Shown: positions 60,744 through 64,000 of the stretch, one piece after another
Layout: each line of letters begins with the position of its first letter
Position numbering within the stretch: the first letter of the stretch is position 1
Source of the DNA: Panopea generosa
Taxonomy: Eukaryota > Mollusca > Bivalvia > Adapedonta > Hiatellidae
DNA length: 64,000 nt
Reading direction: 5' to 3'
Assembly (NCBI GenBank): GCA_029582155.1
Contig: CM055895.1
Span: forward strand, 56,577,250-56,641,249
Made by a program: the position numbers and the translations under genes
Notes under the pieces: generated by a model
Seen by the model: only the letters and a program-made list of their open reading frames with translations
What the model was told of the DNA's origin: nothing
Databases searched by the model: none

Positions 60744-63700
60744 CCTCTCCCCATGATTTAGCCAGCAAGGCAGAAGAAACCAAGCCTTTTTGCCCATTGT
60801 TGCGTTTGGCACCATTTACTGGAAAAATATTTGGTTTTGATCAACTATATTTGTTAAGAGGGGTACTTCTCAACTAGACACTATTTTTTTGGAATACCTT
60901 GACCTTAAGATTTTTAAATGTTTTGATCAAATTAACCAGTCTTGATCCATAATTGTTTAACTCTTTCATCACCACTTGGCAACTAATGCCAGCAGGCTTA
61001 TGTTTAAGGCGACGTCAAAGTGGTCCCATGTTGTAAACCAGGTTTAACAAGAATCAAAGGGAGAAAATGCGTGATGATTTACCTGCTTACATCAAATGGA
61101 TTTTAATTTATGATATTATTGGGGAAAAATGAAGAAAAACTTGTTTTTATGCTTTTGAGGCTTGTTTTCTGCATGCCTAGGCAGCTTTAAAATGAGTCCT
61201 AAATATGTACAAATAATGAATGATTGTAAGTCCAAATTTGAGTATGAGATTTTTTTGATTTTTTTTTTAAAGCAAAAAACAAGAGGAACATAGGTTTTGT
61301 GCTCTATTTGATGCACCTGTTCTTTTTTTTCCATGAGCTTTACAATCGGTCAGGCAAATTGCCAAATTATATAAAAACAAATCTTTTATATATTCTGAAA
61401 GAAGAAGGTAAACAACATACCTGTTTTAAGCTTCATTCAGATATAAGCTCAAATAGATTTCTTTTAACAGCAGTTTATATAGATAGATACAATGTAAATC
61501 TCGATCACAAAAAAAAATTTGGTGCTAATAGTAGTGTATTGTGAGAAATATGGTGTCAAAATAGGAGATAAGTAACACTAATCACTATCATGCCCCCCCC
61601 CCCCCCCATTTTGTATGAATTTAACCCCTTGCTTTTAGATATTTGAAGTGTTTGAATTCTCTCTTCTCTTAACCCTTTACTCCATAGATACGCATTTTCC
61701 CGCACCAATCACAGAAGGAAGAGTTCAGATATGTAAGGAGCAATCTGAACACTTCCTGCGCTGTTTTCCACTCTGTCAGTTAATATAAACATAATTCACC
61801 CATTGCTGATACGTGGTGAATTAATGCTTTCAATTTGGAAATGTCCAAGAAAATGCTTATGGAGCAAAGGGTTAACATAATATTAATATCATCTGAACAT
61901 TGTTGCAACTTTATTCTTATATATTTCAGATATTTCTGATTTACAAAATATACGATGATCTATTTCAGGTTTCAAAATCTTTCGGCCTGAAGTGATTCCA
62001 AATGATGTAATGGTTGAGCTTGAAAGTACTGAGAAACCAAGATCCTCTATTTTAATTTTAAAGTACCCCATCATTGGAAATAGTTGGAAACCATGAAGAA
62101 ACAGAATGCATCCCAGCGGCAAGAATGGAATTGAGAGTTAGAATAATCGGAAATAAATGCATAGCAATTTAAAAGTGAATGTTAGCCGCTTCAAAACAAC
62201 CCAAATAAAACAAATATTTAGCAATTTAAAAGAGAATACCAGCGGCTTCAGAACAACCAAAAGAAAATGGGGGGGGGGGGAAGACGTATAAAAATTGTTT
62301 GACAGTTCAACAACCATTTGTCTATTATATCAACAGTCTGATTTATTCTGACTAATTGGTTTACAGTACCAAAGTTTTTATAGCAATATATGAACACATC
62401 AAACATCTACTTGGTGTAACATATTACAAGTGGAGAAACTCGTAAGATCTTTTTTTAAACGGAGTTCTTTAAAGAAACAATCGTAACTTTAGAAATAGAC
62501 TAAAATGTGAAAGTTTTAAAGAAGAAATTTCAAATAAACACTCGCTGAAGTGAAGGGCAGATACAAACCAATATTGTGAACTTATTGCAGGATTTATGAA
62601 ACTGCTGTAGACTATAATAATGTATTGGTCATTCATTGCACAATGGACAGTGTTAATTGAGATCAGTGTCTGTCTTGAAATTAAATGTCAATTTGAGGTC
62701 GAAACCAATCTAAGTTTGAAGACGTGATAATATCTGGCTAATGAGACGTTACCAGCTTGTGTTACTATGTATCAAATGAACATTTTATAGATTGGTTTTG
62801 GAGTGATATATTTTTGTACAATTTGAACTACCTGTATCGGGAGATGTATTATTTTTTATTTTATTTAAATATTGTATTTCTACTGACAACACACTGATGA
62901 TTTTACCTGGTTTTAATGACTTTTATTCAAATTATGACGGATGTTATTCAGTCAGCATATCGATATATGAATCTGCATAATTGCTGAAATATAAGTATCC
63001 TAATTGTGCACACATTTATTGCGGTACAAATATTGGATATTTTTGTTTCTTGTATTAAAATGGGTAAATTTATAAAAATTTAAATGGCTTTTACACCATT
63101 ATGCATGGAATCCAACAGTAAATTTTGAAAACATACAAAGTAATGTTTATTTTCGTGGGCATTTCCTCATCTGTTACCCCAGAAAGTGTGTTCGTCAATG
63201 TTGATTTATACATTGTTTCTATGTATTGTTTGAATAACAAATATCATATCTATTTATAAGAAACATATGCTATTATCTGACAATGTTTCACTGTGTTGTT
63301 AATTTTCAACTATTTAATATTTTTTATGCTCTTAACTGAACTTTATGTAATCCTAGATATTTTTCTTCTCTTTCTATATAAAGTTATTCAAAGATGTAAT
63401 ATTTTTATTTTATTATAGCTAAATAGTAGACACACAGTATATTCTTTCTCTTGCTTACTTCTGAGATCTTTATATTCTTTTTACTATCTTCTGAGAAAAG
63501 CTTGATGTCTTACTATATATCTGTGCTAACTTGACTCACATGTGTAAAAACACGCACCATAAAAACATAATTGTGTTGACATTATTCTGGTGCAATGTGT
63601 AGCACAATATTGTTTTAAGCACAAAATTAAAGTTCTTAAAACATTTTGCAGCTTTGGGATGTGAATATTTAAAGAAAATCCAACCCTTGGCAAAGAACTT

Positions 63701-64000
63701 TGTAGAACCTTGTTGTTTTTATATTCCTGTCTTTTACGTTCTAGTTGGATATCCCTTTTCATTCATACATTTGTTATAGATTAACTTTTCTTTTTTCAGT
63801 TGTTTTTATAAATGAAAATCACGATATTTGAAGATGTATTTGATCAATTATTTTAATGATTTAACTACAAACAATTGGATATTCATGGTGTCCTGTAAAA
63901 CAATTTTTGAAGCAGAAATCTAAAGAACAATTGTTTTATTCAAGATATATATTAAATGTGAGATGGTTGATTTTAATTGTTATTATTGTCTTATTTACAC
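60744..64000 (+). other. SLC25A38 3' UTR and downstream flank
   Basis: Follows the TGA. It holds a MITE (61673-61871), a C run (61592-61607) and a G run (about 62271-62280). Possible poly(A) signals AATAAA lie at 62204-62209 and near 62534; none can be chosen. No further gene is recognised up to the window edge. Confidence 0.5.
61673..61871. mobile_element. piggyBac-type MITE flanked by TTAA
   Basis: TTAA (61669-61672) precedes CCCTTTACTCCATAGATACG and TTAA (61872-61875) follows the inverted end ATGGAGCAAAGGG. The termini 'CCCTTTRCTCCATA...GCATTTTC' are inverted over about 25 bp with one small gap. The TTAA duplication and CCCTTT end are hallmarks of piggyBac-superfamily elements. At 199 bp without an open frame it is non-autonomous. 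Confidence 0.85.

Overview
The window is eukaryotic nuclear DNA: AT-rich, with GT-AG introns, long introns, many minisatellites and many short transposons. Several dispersed repeats are types I recognise from mollusc genomes: tRNA-derived SINEs, a repeat carrying 'gggccataactcc', and terminal-inverted-repeat elements bounded by TGTCTCGCC or GGTCACC. A mollusc, probably a bivalve, is the best guess. That assignment is inference, not a database result.

Two real protein-coding genes are visible, both on the + strand. The first (2683-24445) is the 3' part of an ANKFN1 / wide awake (wake, banderuola) orthologue. Sixteen exons join in one consistent reading frame to give 933 residues and a stop. 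They encode an ankyrin segment, a fibronectin type III domain, a long conserved central region and a C-terminal Ras-associating domain. The 5' exons lie upstream of the window. The second (50674-60743) is a complete eight-exon SLC25A38 orthologue of 288 residues, the mitochondrial glycine carrier used in heme synthesis. I see no functional link between the two genes.

Layout: 1-2682 is intron upstream of the first visible ANKFN1 exon, with a hairpin repeat and two minisatellites. 2683-24445 is ANKFN1, with introns full of SINEs, MITEs and tandem arrays, including a 1-kb 12/17-bp array that stays open in frame with the ankyrin exon. 24446 to about 27000 is probable 3' UTR and flank. 27225-33045 holds three large minisatellites. 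33.1-39 kb is intergenic with small repeats. 39.1-47.9 kb is a transposon graveyard: a 0.2-kb inverted repeat 6.6 kb apart encloses relics of a zinc-finger gene and of a hAT-like transposase, and a truncated non-LTR retrotransposon abuts the right arm. 48.9-49.4 kb has three tandem hairpin units just upstream of SLC25A38. 60.7-64 kb is 3' UTR or flank with a piggyBac-type MITE.

I found no rRNA gene, no intact functional tRNA gene, no CRISPR array and no operon. Apart from the two genes, everything coding-like is a relic. The best new-looking observations are the three-dozen-copy GCATG array behind ANKFN1, the in-frame intronic repeat, the inverted-repeat transposon nest, the hairpin tandem upstream of SLC25A38, and a TTAA-flanked MITE family that also sits next to an SLC25A38 splice acceptor.
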